A stretch of DNA of 17,625 bases, taken from positions 1 to 17,625 of the forward strand of contig JAQVAJ010000005.1 in assembly GCA_028690885.1 (NCBI GenBank), given 5' to 3'. The stretch comes from Clostridia bacterium (GTDB lineage Bacteria > Bacillota > Clostridia > DUPQ01). Positions 1 through 9,421 of this stretch are shown here, one piece after another. The first letter of the stretch is position 1; every line of letters starts with the position of its first letter. Position numbers and translations under genes: made by a program. A model generated the notes under the pieces. It saw only the letters and a program-made list of their open reading frames with translations, was not told the DNA's origin and searched no databases.

Positions 1-3000
1 TATCTTCAAAAGCATGATGCGCTGTTGCCAAAAGGATTCGATGATATGGGTCGGCTAATTCAGCTTCACTTTTAGTTATCTTGAAAAATTTGTAGTCAAA
101 TGTATCAATTCGATCCAAAAATGCTGCCTCTGAAATTTCATAGGACTCTTCCTGGATCCCCAGATAAGAAAGATATTGTACCAAGTCGTTTTTTCTATTA
201 GTTGGAAGATCGCGTACACAATCTGTCTTATTAGCGAAAACATCTTTTAGTTCCCATAATGATTTTGCATCATGTAAGTGCAAACCTATCCCAATCACAG
301 CTATTGAATCAGACCGTTCTGCTGTGGTTTGCACTTCCGCTGCTGTTATATTTGAACTACCTACATTATTCCTGTCAATAAACTGCGCAAAACTTTGAAT
401 GGTTGGATATTTAAAAAAGTCTGTTATTTCCACTTGCGGATACGCTTCTGAAAGTTCTTCGTGCATTTTCAAGAGAATGTAAGAATTTCCTCCAACATCA
501 AAAAAATTGTCATCCAGTTCCACTTCTTCAACATCAAGATATTCCATCCACAGCCGATGTAAAAAAGCAATTGTACCAGATGTTGTTTTCTGCCTGTTTT
601 TCTTTGACTTCTTGTTTGTTTTAAAAGACAATAACTGCTTTGTATCAATTTTCCCGGACAGTGTCGTTGGTATTATATCAACTTGGTAAAAATAATCAGG
701 TATCATATAGTGCGGCAACATTTCTGCAAGCGAGCTTTTTATTTCCTGAACATCTGTAGTTCCTTTTGATACATAATACGCGGATAGGAACTGGTCACCA
801 GATTTTCCCTGCTCAGTAAGAACAAAAACATCCGTGATTTTTTCAACCTGCAAAATGGCTTTTTGTACCTCTTCTGTCTCAATGCGATATCCATGGATTT
901 TAATCTGCCCGTCTAATCGCCCAGAATAGTACAACAAGCCATTTTCCGAAAGAATGCCTACATCGCCTGTTTTATATAGTCGTTGCGGCGTTTCCCCTTC
1001 AAATGCATGTTCAATAAAAACGCATTGGCTTAATTCAGGTTGTTTAAGATATCCTGGCGATATTCCGATACCGGCTATAAATATTTCACCCTTTACACCG
1101 ACAGGACAAATCTCCATATTACCATCAAGCACGTATATTTGCATATTAGCTGCTGGTACACCGATTGAAACAGCATGTCCTGTATCAATTTTTGGATCAT
1201 ACTGGTGAATCATACATCCAACTGTCGCCTCAGTTGGTCCGTATTCATTATAGAGTCTAATATCCGCGCCAAATGCTTTTGTCGCTTTTTCAGCCAACTC
1301 TACAGTAAACTGTTCCCCTCCAAGAATGATTGTTTTAATCTTGCTCGCACTGCAATTCTTGCTTACAATTAGCCTAAGCTGTGTTGGTGTCACTTTGATA
1401 ATATTGCAAAGATTATCCGATAACACCTGATACAGTGCATCCAGTTTTCTTCTATAAATTGCGATAGTCTGCCCACAAATTAATGGAGAGAATAAAGATG
1501 TAACAGAAAGGTCAAACGCCGGGGAGGAAAAGAATGCAAAGGTTGAAGCTTCATCTGTCTTATAATATTGGGATATAGCCCATTCCAAATAATTCACAAC
1601 ACTCTTTTGCTGGACTAAACAGCCTTTTGGCACCCCGGTTGTTCCGGATGTGTAAATTATATACATCGTATCATCTGCTGATCCTACCAATATATCTTCA
1701 ACATTTTCATCCATGTCCATCAATTTCTTAATATTCCAAACATTAATTGTACTCAGTCCTTCTATAGGAGAAACTCTATCACCAAGGACCAATATATGCT
1801 GACATCCGCTGTCCTCCAAAATATAGGACAGTCTTTTACTTGGCGTTTCAATATCAACTGGCAAATATACTGCACCAATTTTTAAAATACCCAATAACCC
1901 GGCTATCAATGTTACTGAATTATCCATGTAAACAGCAACTGTATCTCCCTGCTTCACATTATGAGTGCGAAGAAAATATGCAATCTTATTGGCTAAAATA
2001 TTTAGTTCTGCGTATGTGAATCTGTTGTTACCATCAACAACTGCAATTTTTCCTGGATTCAAAAGAACTTGATTTTTAAATAATGCCTGTACGGTTTTGT
2101 CTTCTAGTTTTGATACAGGAGAATTCCATTCATGTAAAATATACTGTTTCTGTTCTGGCAATAGAATTGAAATGTCGTGTAACGGTAATTCTGTGTCACC
2201 AATAACTTTATCTAATATAGCTACATAGTATTGCGAAAATAACCTAACGAGCGACTCATTAAATAAGTCTACTCGAAATTCCATATCAAACAGTAATACA
2301 TCCTGTTCAGGTGTAACAAACAAAGTTAGATCATATTTTGTGTATTTCTGAAAACTAGTAAACTCTTTAATAGACAGACCTGGCAGTTTAAATTCAGTTT
2401 GTTTCATATTTTGCAAAACAAACATGGTGTTAAATAACGGATTTTCATTCGGGTTCCTGTTCAAATGCAAGTCGTTTACTATTTCGCCCAGTTCATAATC
2501 CTGATTATCCATATCATTTATAAACATCTCGTGTACATTCAATAAGAATTCATGAAAACTTTGATCGTCGGATATTTTAACTGAAAATGGCAAAGAACTA
2601 ATAAACAAGCCAACCGTTTCCTCAATATCAGGATGTGTTCTACCAGACGTAACCGTACCGGTGGTAATATACGTCTGATTCGAAAGCTTGTGTAACAAAA
2701 TTACCCAACAGGAAAGCAACAGGGAATACAAAGAGACATTTTCACGCATGGTGAGGTCTTTCAATTCCTTATGTTTACACTTATCTAATTCAAAATGAAT
2801 TGTTCTGCCTTGCCAGCCTTGCTGTCCGTTGTTGGTGCATGACGGGATAATGTTTGTTTGAAACACATTATCTTGCAAGCGGCCTTCCCAGTATTGTTTT
2901 TGCTTTGACCTATCATGTAAAGATTTCCACACAGAAAAGTCCTTATATGTTATACTTTGCTCCTTGCCGAAACTTCCACTATAAGCGTCAACTAAGTCTT

Positions 3001-5071
3001 GAATTAGAATTTGATTGGATATTCCATCCGAAATAATATGATGTAATTGAAATACTAACATAGACCGATCTGAGTCAATTTGTGCAACGCCAACTTTTAG
3101 TAAAGGCGCAGTAGATAAATCAAATGGTGCAATGAAATCCTGAATAATTTTGTCTTCTTTTTTTCCTTCTGATGAAAGATAAAACAGCGGCGTTTCAATA
3201 TATTTATGAATACGCTGAAAAACTTCTCCATCTTCTGTAAGAAAAGTAGTCCTTAAACTTTCGTGTTTGTCAAGCAGCAACTCCAGTGCGTTTTCCAGCT
3301 TGTCCATTTCTAAAAAGCCATTAATCACATAGGCACTTATCATATTATAATGCACGCTTATTGGATATAGCTTCTGAAACATATAGAAACTTTTTTGCGC
3401 AGGGGACACCTTATAATATGCTTTCAACGGCTGTTTTGGGATTGGAATGTGTTTCTGCTTTTGTAAACAAACAAAATCTGCCATAAGTTTGATGGTTGGT
3501 ATCTTATAAATATAAGAGACTTTGATTGGGCCAACTTCAAATTCCTTTTGAAGGCGTAAAATTAGATATGTTAGCTTTAATGAGTGTCCACCTAAATCAA
3601 AAAAATTCGCATCATCAGATATTGTTTCCATAGGAATTTCTAAGATATCTGCCCAGATAACTTTTAATCTGTTTATTGTTTCATTGTCTTTTACCCGTAC
3701 TGCGACTTGTTGAGACATGCATATTCCGGTTGAATTGAGCTCTACATCTGCGTTCCCAATCGCGATAAGTTTGTTGACACTTCCATATGGGTACCGTAAT
3801 ATTTGTTGCAAAATTTCAGGATAAGAAGACAAAATATCTGCAATTATCGTACCGGAAACTATATTTTTTTTATATTTAAAATATACCTCAATATCTTCAA
3901 GCAAACGGAACTCCACACATAACGGAGCAGCAGACTTCTTGTCATAACTCATATGGTATTGAATTTGAAAATCCTCTTGAGAAGACAGTTTCCGTGTATC
4001 TATTGGGTAGTTTTCAGCGACTGCAATTACTTCAAATAATTCTTTTTCAACAGGTACTCCAAGATGGCGTTTTATATCCGCAATTGAATAGATTTCATTG
4101 CCGGATGAGTTAATAATATCTATATTTACCTGCCTCACAAAATCTAAAAGCGATTTCTCTGTATAGTTCTGAAAACGAAGTGGAATTGTTTGAATAAAAA
4201 GACCTACCATTTGATCAATAGCTCTTATCGGCAAATTACGGCCGGAAACCGTTGTACCAATCATAATATCAGCACAGTTCAAACTTTTCTGTAGGCAAAG
4301 CCCAAGCACCGCAAACAAAAGTGCAGCCGGTGTTATACCATTATCCTTACAAAAACGCTTTATCGTTTCAGATTCATCTTTTTCGAATAGTTTCTTTTCG
4401 ATATTCACACTGATTTCTACATCTTCTGACAATTTTTTTGTCAGAGAGAATGCATGGTAATTTTTCAAATAATCTTTCCAATGTGCATTTGAATTTTCAG
4501 TGGAATAGTTTTTAAGATAATCAAAATAAATAGAAGTATCTGTTTGATTGGATACTGTAATTTCTTTGTCATTTATTAACGCACTATATATATCATAAAA
4601 ATTATTGATAAGCAGGCTGTTACTCCAACCATCATACAATATGTGGTGGTGCGAAATCAGCATATAGTATATATCTTTACTTTCTCTCACAACAGTTACG
4701 CGGAAGGGCACTTTTTCCAAATCCATGCCTTCGTGTAAATCTTCTCCTAATATTTTTAATAGAAAAGGCTCTATGTTATTATCATTTTGCAGACGATAAA
4801 AGTGAATCTCAGGTTCGTTGTTATGTAAGATAATTTGGATTGGTTCTTCAAGGCCATTCCATCTAAATACTGTACGCAGGATATCATACTGATCGACAAT
4901 ATGCATCCACGTATTTTTGATTATTTCTTCTTTATATAGTCCATTGATTTTTAAACATATTTGTTCAAAATAAGTTGTATCCAAAGGATTAGATAAATAA
5001 ATTAGCATCATACCTTGTTGCATGGAGGTAAGTTTATGGATTGATTGAACATTTTCTTTTTTTATCTTCAT
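1..5071 (-). CDS. Hybrid NRPS-PKS, C-PCP-C-A(Asn)-PCP-KS, partial at window edge
   Basis: This is the first 1690 residues of a multidomain assembly-line enzyme; it reads without a stop to base 1, so the C-terminus is missing. Order by residue: condensation domain about 11-435 with HHxxxDG at 142-148; carrier domain about 455-530 with LGGHS and pantetheine Ser497; second condensation domain about 555-975 with HHIISDG at 677-683; adenylation domain about 1000-1480 with YTSGTTGVPKG (1140-1150), YGPTEAT and a C-terminal SGKID Lys1474; carrier domain with VGGNS Ser1530; and from about 1588 the start of a ketosynthase (AVIGIG, then DPYHR where DPQQR is usual). Adenylation code residues D1187 L1188 T1191 K1226 I1249 G1251 E1276 V1284 G1285 K1474 differ from the published Asn code DLTKLGEVGK only by Leu to Ile. 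The first module has no adenylation domain. The ATG at 5071 follows AAGG and lies 17 bp after the radical SAM gene. Confidence 0.95.
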   Translation of the reverse strand, partial: MKIKKENVQSIHKLTSMQQGMMLIYLSNPLDTTYFEQICLKINGLYKEEIIKNTWMHIVDQYDILRTVFRWNGLEEPIQIILHNNEPEIHFYRLQNDNNIEPFLLKILGEDLHEGMDLEKVPFRVTVVRESKDIYYMLISHHHILYDGWSNSLLINNFYDIYSALINDKEITVSNQTDTSIYFDYLKNYSTENSNAHWKDYLKNYHAFSLTKKLSEDVEISVNIEKKLFEKDESETIKRFCKDNGITPAALLFAVLGLCLQKSLNCADIMIGTTVSGRNLPIRAIDQMVGLFIQTIPLRFQNYTEKSLLDFVRQVNIDIINSSGNEIYSIADIKRHLGVPVEKELFEVIAVAENYPIDTRKLSSQEDFQIQYHMSYDKKSAAPLCVEFRLLEDIEVYFKYKKNIVSGTIIADILSSYPEILQQILRYPYGSVNKLIAIGNADVELNSTGICMSQQVAVRVKDNETINRLKVIWADILEIPMETISDDANFFDLGGHSLKLTYLILRLQKEFEVGPIKVSYIYKIPTIKLMADFVCLQKQKHIPIPKQPLKAYYKVSPAQKSFYMFQKLYPISVHYNMISAYVINGFLEMDKLENALELLLDKHESLRTTFLTEDGEVFQRIHKYIETPLFYLSSEGKKEDKIIQDFIAPFDLSTAPLLKVGVAQIDSDRSMLVFQLHHIISDGISNQILIQDLVDAYSGSFGKEQSITYKDFSVWKSLHDRSKQKQYWEGRLQDNVFQTNIIPSCTNNGQQGWQGRTIHFELDKCKHKELKDLTMRENVSLYSLLLSCWVILLHKLSNQTYITTGTVTSGRTHPDIEETVGLFISSLPFSVKISDDQSFHEFLLNVHEMFINDMDNQDYELGEIVNDLHLNRNPNENPLFNTMFVLQNMKQTEFKLPGLSIKEFTSFQKYTKYDLTLFVTPEQDVLLFDMEFRVDLFNESLVRLFSQYYVAILDKVIGDTELPLHDISILLPEQKQYILHEWNSPVSKLEDKTVQALFKNQVLLNPGKIAVVDGNNRFTYAELNILANKIAYFLRTHNVKQGDTVAVYMDNSVTLIAGLLGILKIGAVYLPVDIETPSKRLSYILEDSGCQHILVLGDRVSPIEGLSTINVWNIKKLMDMDENVEDILVGSADDTMYIIYTSGTTGVPKGCLVQQKSVVNYLEWAISQYYKTDEASTFAFFSSPAFDLSVTSLFSPLICGQTIAIYRRKLDALYQVLSDNLCNIIKVTPTQLRLIVSKNCSASKIKTIILGGEQFTVELAEKATKAFGADIRLYNEYGPTEATVGCMIHQYDPKIDTGHAVSIGVPAANMQIYVLDGNMEICPVGVKGEIFIAGIGISPGYLKQPELSQCVFIEHAFEGETPQRLYKTGDVGILSENGLLYYSGRLDGQIKIHGYRIETEEVQKAILQVEKITDVFVLTEQGKSGDQFLSAYYVSKGTTDVQEIKSSLAEMLPHYMIPDYFYQVDIIPTTLSGKIDTKQLLSFKTNKKSKKNRQKTTSGTIAFLHRLWMEYLDVEEVELDDNFFDVGGNSYILLKMHEELSEAYPQVEITDFFKYPTIQSFAQFIDRNNVGSSNITAAEVQTTAERSDSIAVIGIGLHLHDAKSLWELKDVFANKTDCVRDLPTNRKNDLVQYLSYLGIQEESYEISEAAFLDRIDTFDYKFFKITKSEAELADPYHRILLATAHHAFED

Positions 5072-5088
5072 TTACTTTTACCTTCATA

Positions 5089-6693
5089 TTAAAAATTTTT
5101 TAACATCTGCCAATATCCCAACCTACTTAACTGGAGATATAAAGTATTTTTATTGTTATTAAATTGTTCTACAGTTGATTTGAAAAAGTTCTCATGCATA
5201 TACTTATCTTTCAGTTGGTTGAATAACTTTTCATCATATTTATCCGTTGCCGAAGTTAAAATAGAATCGATCCATTTTGCACAGCATATATCAAAACTCT
5301 TTCGTATCTCGTTGTAATGGTCTTGGCAATTCTTAAGAAACTCCATCGCTTCAGCGTTCTGATAGACAGATAATTCTCGTTTATAGTAACCTAGCATGTG
5401 AGGAAAAATTTCATAGTAAAAATCCATTTGACTAAAATATTGTATTTTGTCCGAGTTCAATTCAAATTTGTACTTATAAAAATATTGTGCAAGTTTCATA
5501 GCTGTTTCATCTATAAACCGATACCCAAATGTATGATCCTCTTCATTCTCTGATAATAAAAGGCCATCATCACGAATTTTATTATATAGACTTGTCCCCT
5601 TGTAAGCAGACAAAAAACTAAAAAAGCGTATGGAGTTGTCGTATTTTTTGAGAAAATCAATATTTTGCTGAAGTTTATTCAAATTGCTGTATGGATTAAA
5701 GTTAATAAATCCCGGCGAAATACTAATATCATAAGATCGGAACAACTGTATTACTTTATGATTATCTTCAATATTGGCAATTTTATTATAAAGTTTCAGA
5801 TCTTGTTCATTACCTGCTTCTATTCCGATACATGCTGCAATCAATCCACTCTCTTTTAATAACAACATCGTTTCATGATCCAGTTTACGATGAATTTCAG
5901 CTCTTGCATCAATAAAATAAGAGATATGAAGATTCCTATCCAAAATTCCCTGTGCAATTTCTTTCACTCTGCGCAAATCAATATATGGATCTTCAAAGCT
6001 GCTGTCAATAAAATTAAAAATCGATACATTATATTTATAGTAAATATGTTCAATTTCATTAAGGCAGTTCTGTATGGATCGACCGCGCCATTTTTTCCAA
6101 AACAACTGAGAAGAACAAAATGAGCATCTTGAATTACAGCCTCGAGAAGTAGATATCAACGCCACTTGTAAATTGTTCTGTTTTAAAGTTTCTCTAGAAG
6201 CATAGGGTAGCTTATCTAGATTTTGTATGGGTTTTCTATCTTCATTTTGATATATCCTACCATTTTCCCGAAAAGTCAATCCTTTAATAGAATGATAATC
6301 ACCTATTTTCTCAATGCAAGCTAGTAATTCAGCAATCGTTACTTCCCCTTCTCCGCGTACTGCAAAGTCAATATGTGAATTTTCCTCTAGCACATGGATA
6401 TCATTGCTCGTAGCATGCACGCCCCCCATAATAACTTTTACATCCGGCAATTTTTTTACTAATAAGTCAATTACACGATAAGCAGCCTCCTTTGACATTG
6501 TATATACCGAAAATGCAATTATGTCAGGTTTATATTGAATAATATCATCATAATCAATATTGCTTTCATTAGAAAATATTTCTTTTACCTCGTGTCCCTT
6601 CTCGCGCATTACAGCGGAAATCATAGAAAATCCAATGTCCTCCATGCTTACTGCCATATCGCCAGTATATACAAAAAATAAAGCAATCTTCAT
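5089..6693 (-). CDS. B12-binding-type radical SAM enzyme
   Basis: The 534-residue protein has the layout of cobalamin-binding-domain radical SAM proteins (BchE-like class). Residues about 1-130 form a Rossmann-like B12-binding region with the family's GGVHAT and GEGE signatures. The radical SAM core follows, with the 4Fe-4S cluster cysteines C186, C190 and C193 (CNSRCSFC). The long C-terminal region has no motif I can name. Family members catalyse radical methylation, cyclisation or ring rearrangement; which one applies cannot be read from sequence. The ATG at 6693 is preceded by TAGGG. The gene sits directly upstream of the NRPS-PKS and 62 bp after a BtrH-like gene, so it is probably a tailoring or precursor-forming enzyme of the same pathway. 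Cytoplasmic; no membrane segment seen. Confidence 0.88.
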   Translation of the reverse strand: MKIALFFVYTGDMAVSMEDIGFSMISAVMREKGHEVKEIFSNESNIDYDDIIQYKPDIIAFSVYTMSKEAAYRVIDLLVKKLPDVKVIMGGVHATSNDIHVLEENSHIDFAVRGEGEVTIAELLACIEKIGDYHSIKGLTFRENGRIYQNEDRKPIQNLDKLPYASRETLKQNNLQVALISTSRGCNSRCSFCSSQLFWKKWRGRSIQNCLNEIEHIYYKYNVSIFNFIDSSFEDPYIDLRRVKEIAQGILDRNLHISYFIDARAEIHRKLDHETMLLLKESGLIAACIGIEAGNEQDLKLYNKIANIEDNHKVIQLFRSYDISISPGFINFNPYSNLNKLQQNIDFLKKYDNSIRFFSFLSAYKGTSLYNKIRDDGLLLSENEEDHTFGYRFIDETAMKLAQYFYKYKFELNSDKIQYFSQMDFYYEIFPHMLGYYKRELSVYQNAEAMEFLKNCQDHYNEIRKSFDICCAKWIDSILTSATDKYDEKLFNQLKDKYMHENFFKSTVEQFNNNKNTLYLQLSRLGYWQMLKNF

Positions 6694-6755
6694 GTTTCTA
6701 CCCTACCGTTAATATATTTTTAGTTGATGTTGGATTTAATGCATCGCATCATTTT

Positions 6756-7733
6756 TTATTGTGTGATGATAAGCAAAGCATTCGCCATATTTTCTTCCAA
6801 ATCTGCAATTTGCATCATCAAATGATAAATGCTATCAATAATTGTAGGTGCTTTTTCATAATTATTCAGATAGGTTATTTTTGTAAATTTCAACCATACC
6901 TGCCTCCATAAAGCACTTGTTTTGTTAAAGTCCTGAATAAAAGGCTCTATTTCAAATACATGTTCTTTATTCATAATATAACGTAAAAACATGCCGTAAT
7001 TTAATCTGCTGTGTGTCATATACTTTAGCTGATAAAACAATTCATATGTATAAAAATCGTTTTGTTTCTTCATTTCCTCAAGAAAAGAAGTTGTATGATA
7101 AATATCTCTTGCTAACAATCGGATCATATCATAGGAGTTTATTCCGCCCTCACCGATTTGCTTATATTGAAGCAAATTTCGAATATCTGCTTTCCAATTC
7201 TCAGTTCCCATTTCTGGCTCGGTAAGTTCAAAAATGTAATGATAATGGAACCCTTTTTCAAGCTCAGCAATTGGAAACTCAACTGTCTTGTTTGTAACAT
7301 AGGGATCAACGCAGTATAAAATATCACATGCGTTGTTATAACCCACAACTAGTGAATAATGCAATAAGTATGCCTTATGATAAACACCAGCCCATGGGCA
7401 ATGAAACGCATCAAATTCTATTGGAACAGGTTTTTTTATTGCAATTTGATTTTTTACATCATCTAAAAACTTATTGTACGATACTCCCTTATTGCATATC
7501 AGGTCAATTCCATGATACTTTTTCAGCTGATCGTGCGGATGTTCCATTAATGGTGTATTCAGCCGTTTCCAAAAAGGTTCATCAGTGTTTTTAGAATTAC
7601 TGTATCCAAAAACCCAGATTGGTTTAAATAAATATTCATAATTGCGCTCAAAATATATTGCCGCATTTACCAATGACGCCATCATACAATCACATAATTC
7701 TGTCATTTTCACTTCAAAATCTAGTTTTTGCAC
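6756..7733 (-). CDS. BtrH-like cysteine acyltransferase/peptidase-fold protein (copy 2)
   Basis: I read this as a BtrH N-terminal-domain protein, a papain-like or C39-like fold. In butirosin biosynthesis BtrH moves an acyl group from an acyl carrier protein onto an amine. Candidate catalytic residues are a Cys early in the protein (CDCMMAS), a His in LLHYSLVVG and the Asp of the following VDPY. The C-terminal half is helical and unrecognised. The best start is GTG at 7733: AAGGAG lies 8 nt upstream, whereas the ATG at 7763 has no ribosome site and overlaps the ACP gene. This gives 325 residues. It is a distant paralogue of the gene at 10441-11319, sharing the DC, PV and LHY motifs. It lies directly after a free-standing ACP, so that ACP is the obvious partner. 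The acyltransferase role is inferred, and a thioesterase or peptidase role is possible. Confidence 0.72.
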   Translation of the reverse strand: MQKLDFEVKMTELCDCMMASLVNAAIYFERNYEYLFKPIWVFGYSNSKNTDEPFWKRLNTPLMEHPHDQLKKYHGIDLICNKGVSYNKFLDDVKNQIAIKKPVPIEFDAFHCPWAGVYHKAYLLHYSLVVGYNNACDILYCVDPYVTNKTVEFPIAELEKGFHYHYIFELTEPEMGTENWKADIRNLLQYKQIGEGGINSYDMIRLLARDIYHTTSFLEEMKKQNDFYTYELFYQLKYMTHSRLNYGMFLRYIMNKEHVFEIEPFIQDFNKTSALWRQVWLKFTKITYLNNYEKAPTIIDSIYHLMMQIADLEENMANALLIITQ

Positions 7734-7746
7734 ACTATATACTCCT

Positions 7747-8010
7747 TTATTGTTCCAAATCATTCTTTTGAATAATATCCAATAAAATATTAATTACATC
7801 ATTTAAATTTTTAAAATTGGCAGCATCTAAAATTTCATCTTCAAAATCCAAATCAAATTCATCTTCTACCGCAATAACAAATTGGATATAGGATATGGAG
7901 TTAAAGTATTCCGATATTGGCGCTGTGTTATCAATTTGACTAATTTTTTCTACTTTTGTCTTATCTACCATTAATTCCTTGACGCGCTTTTCCAGTGTAT
8001 CCCTATTCAT
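7747..8010 (-). CDS. Free-standing acyl/peptidyl carrier protein (second)
   Basis: An 87-residue acidic protein of carrier-protein size. The pantetheine attachment motif is NSI with Ser38 (YFNSISYIQFVIAVEDEF), where the usual motif is DSL; the following FVIAVEDEF matches helix 2 of ACPs. A longer frame opens at 8139, but it would overlap the aminotransferase by more than 130 bp and begins with non-ACP sequence. The ATG at 8010 follows AGGTGG and gives a normal ACP, overlapping the aminotransferase end by 8 bp. It probably carries an acyl or amino-acyl intermediate for the neighbouring PLP enzymes and BtrH-like protein, much as BtrI does in butirosin biosynthesis. Holo-form conversion needs a phosphopantetheinyl transferase, not seen here. 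Confidence 0.85.
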   Translation of the reverse strand: MNRDTLEKRVKELMVDKTKVEKISQIDNTAPISEYFNSISYIQFVIAVEDEFDLDFEDEILDAANFKNLNDVINILLDIIQKNDLEQ

Positions 8011-9396
8011 TATCAGTGCCACCTCTATTCGATATAAAAATTTTAATTTTATCAATGTAATGACAGAAAATCGATGCATCGTAAGCACAGGTAATACGAA
8101 TCCAAAAGGATTGGTCTGAATGATTAATTTTCGAACCATTATAAAAAGACTCTGGCAGAATAATTGCCTTTATATACTTAGAGAGGGATGCGCAAAATTC
8201 CAGTTGGGTCTTACTTGATGTATCCTTAAATTTTATATAAAAATTAAAGCCACCTTGCAACTCGGTTATGGCCTCTATGCTTTCCCCTAAAACCTGCTTT
8301 GCATACTGGTAATTCTTATAAATCGTTTCATAGTTAGTTTTAATATCCAGTTTTAGTTGCTCGTACGTGTCCATTATTTTGGTTTCTTGAAAGAATGGTT
8401 TGAAATTTTGATCATAATATTCATAACCGCTTGTTAATATAATGAAATTTCGATATATTTTAATTAATTTTTTCACACTGATATCACATTGTTCGCGTAA
8501 TACAGTGTGTATTGATTTACATAATTGATCTAGCACCAGTGGTGCGATATAAATCTGCGGGTGGTTAAAGTAGTAATATTCATTTTCGTGACTGATAAAG
8601 TCAATTATTTCCTTATCTGCACAAATGTACCCGATCCTTGCACCAGCAAGGCTTCTTGTCTTTGAGAAACTATTGATCAAGATCAATGAATCCAAATAAT
8701 TTTCTTCGTAAGCAATTGCATTTACATTAACATATGTAAAAACATCTGCGAATTCTTCCATTTGACACTTATCATATAACAGTAATATCTTCTTCTGTCT
8801 AAGTACCCGAATAAGTATACGCATCTCTGATTCAGTATATATTTCCCCCGAAGGATTAAATGGCATCGTTAAAACAATTAGTTTATATGAATGCTGATTG
8901 ATTTCATCAATTATTTCATCCACAGTGGGTGCAACTCGGTTTTTTTTCGATGAAATTAGTGAATGATAACCAATTTCATTCCTGGTCATGCATTCATAAA
9001 ATAGATAGTAATTATGCCCTAATAACAACACATTCTGTGATGAAAATCTAAGGGTAAAATACCTAAAAAAAAAGCGATGGCAGCTGATGCTCCTGTTGTG
9101 ATACATATATATTCAAGACTTGAATTGTTTTTTATACTTTCCCCCAATGTGCTAATTTTTTCGTATATTTTTATTGCCTCCACCAGGAGTGGAGAGCCTG
9201 TGGTACTGGTATAGTTATGGATTGTTTTCCAGTCAATTATGCTGTTCCCAAATTGATGGTGGTACAACTGTGGTATTGATAATTTATTTACCCCGCTGGA
9301 TAAACTGTTTTGAAAAGAAATCGTATCTTTCAAATCTATACCAGGTAAACTTAACCGGGGAATACTTTCTTTCTCAATGATTGTGTTAATATCCAT
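8003..9396 (-). CDS. Fold-type I PLP aminotransferase, split by a -1 frameshift
   Basis: Two overlapping frames together encode one class I/II aminotransferase-like enzyme of about 464 residues. The first frame (ATG 9396, AAGGAG 7 nt upstream) carries the N-terminal part up to ITTGASAAIAFF and would stop at 9019. The second frame continues with FNPSGE (NPTG-type motif), the PLP-lysine motif SFSKTRSLAGARIGY and a C-terminal WIRITCA motif carrying the carboxylate-binding Arg. The switch falls at nine Ts (9073-9065) followed by A. In mRNA this reads U UUU UUA in the correct phase for -1 slippage, giving AFFL-RYFTLRF. It may be programmed or transcriptional slippage, a disabling mutation, or a homopolymer sequencing error. 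Spacing resembles HisC or threonine-phosphate decarboxylase relatives, so decarboxylation is also possible. It probably forms or modifies an amino-bearing building block. Confidence 0.8.
9064..9073 (-). other. U9-A slippery site, candidate -1 frameshift signal
   Basis: The mRNA reads GCU UUU UUU UUA GGU. The last seven bases of the run form U UUU UUA in the phase required for -1 slippage, the same heptamer as the HIV-1 gag-pol site. A small GGTA-TTT-TACC hairpin starts immediately downstream, but it is weak. Slippage joins the two halves of the aminotransferase. Confidence 0.6.
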
Positions 9397-9421
9397 ATAT
9401 TTTCTCCTTATAGCATGCAAT

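Noticed and set aside
7328..7594. Plus-strand open frames such as this one and those at 954-1208, 5875-6123, 13277-13597 and 14999-15316
   Set aside because: They lie antisense to well-supported minus-strand genes, show no recognisable domain, and are expected chance frames.
7747..8139. A 130-residue version of the second ACP
   Set aside because: The extra N-terminus lies inside the aminotransferase coding region and has no ACP features. ATG 8010 has a good ribosome site.
8003..9420. Two separate overlapping genes, or a dead aminotransferase pseudogene
   Set aside because: The two frames carry complementary halves of one aminotransferase with every motif intact and no other lesion, and the break coincides with a slippery run. 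I therefore list one frameshifted CDS.
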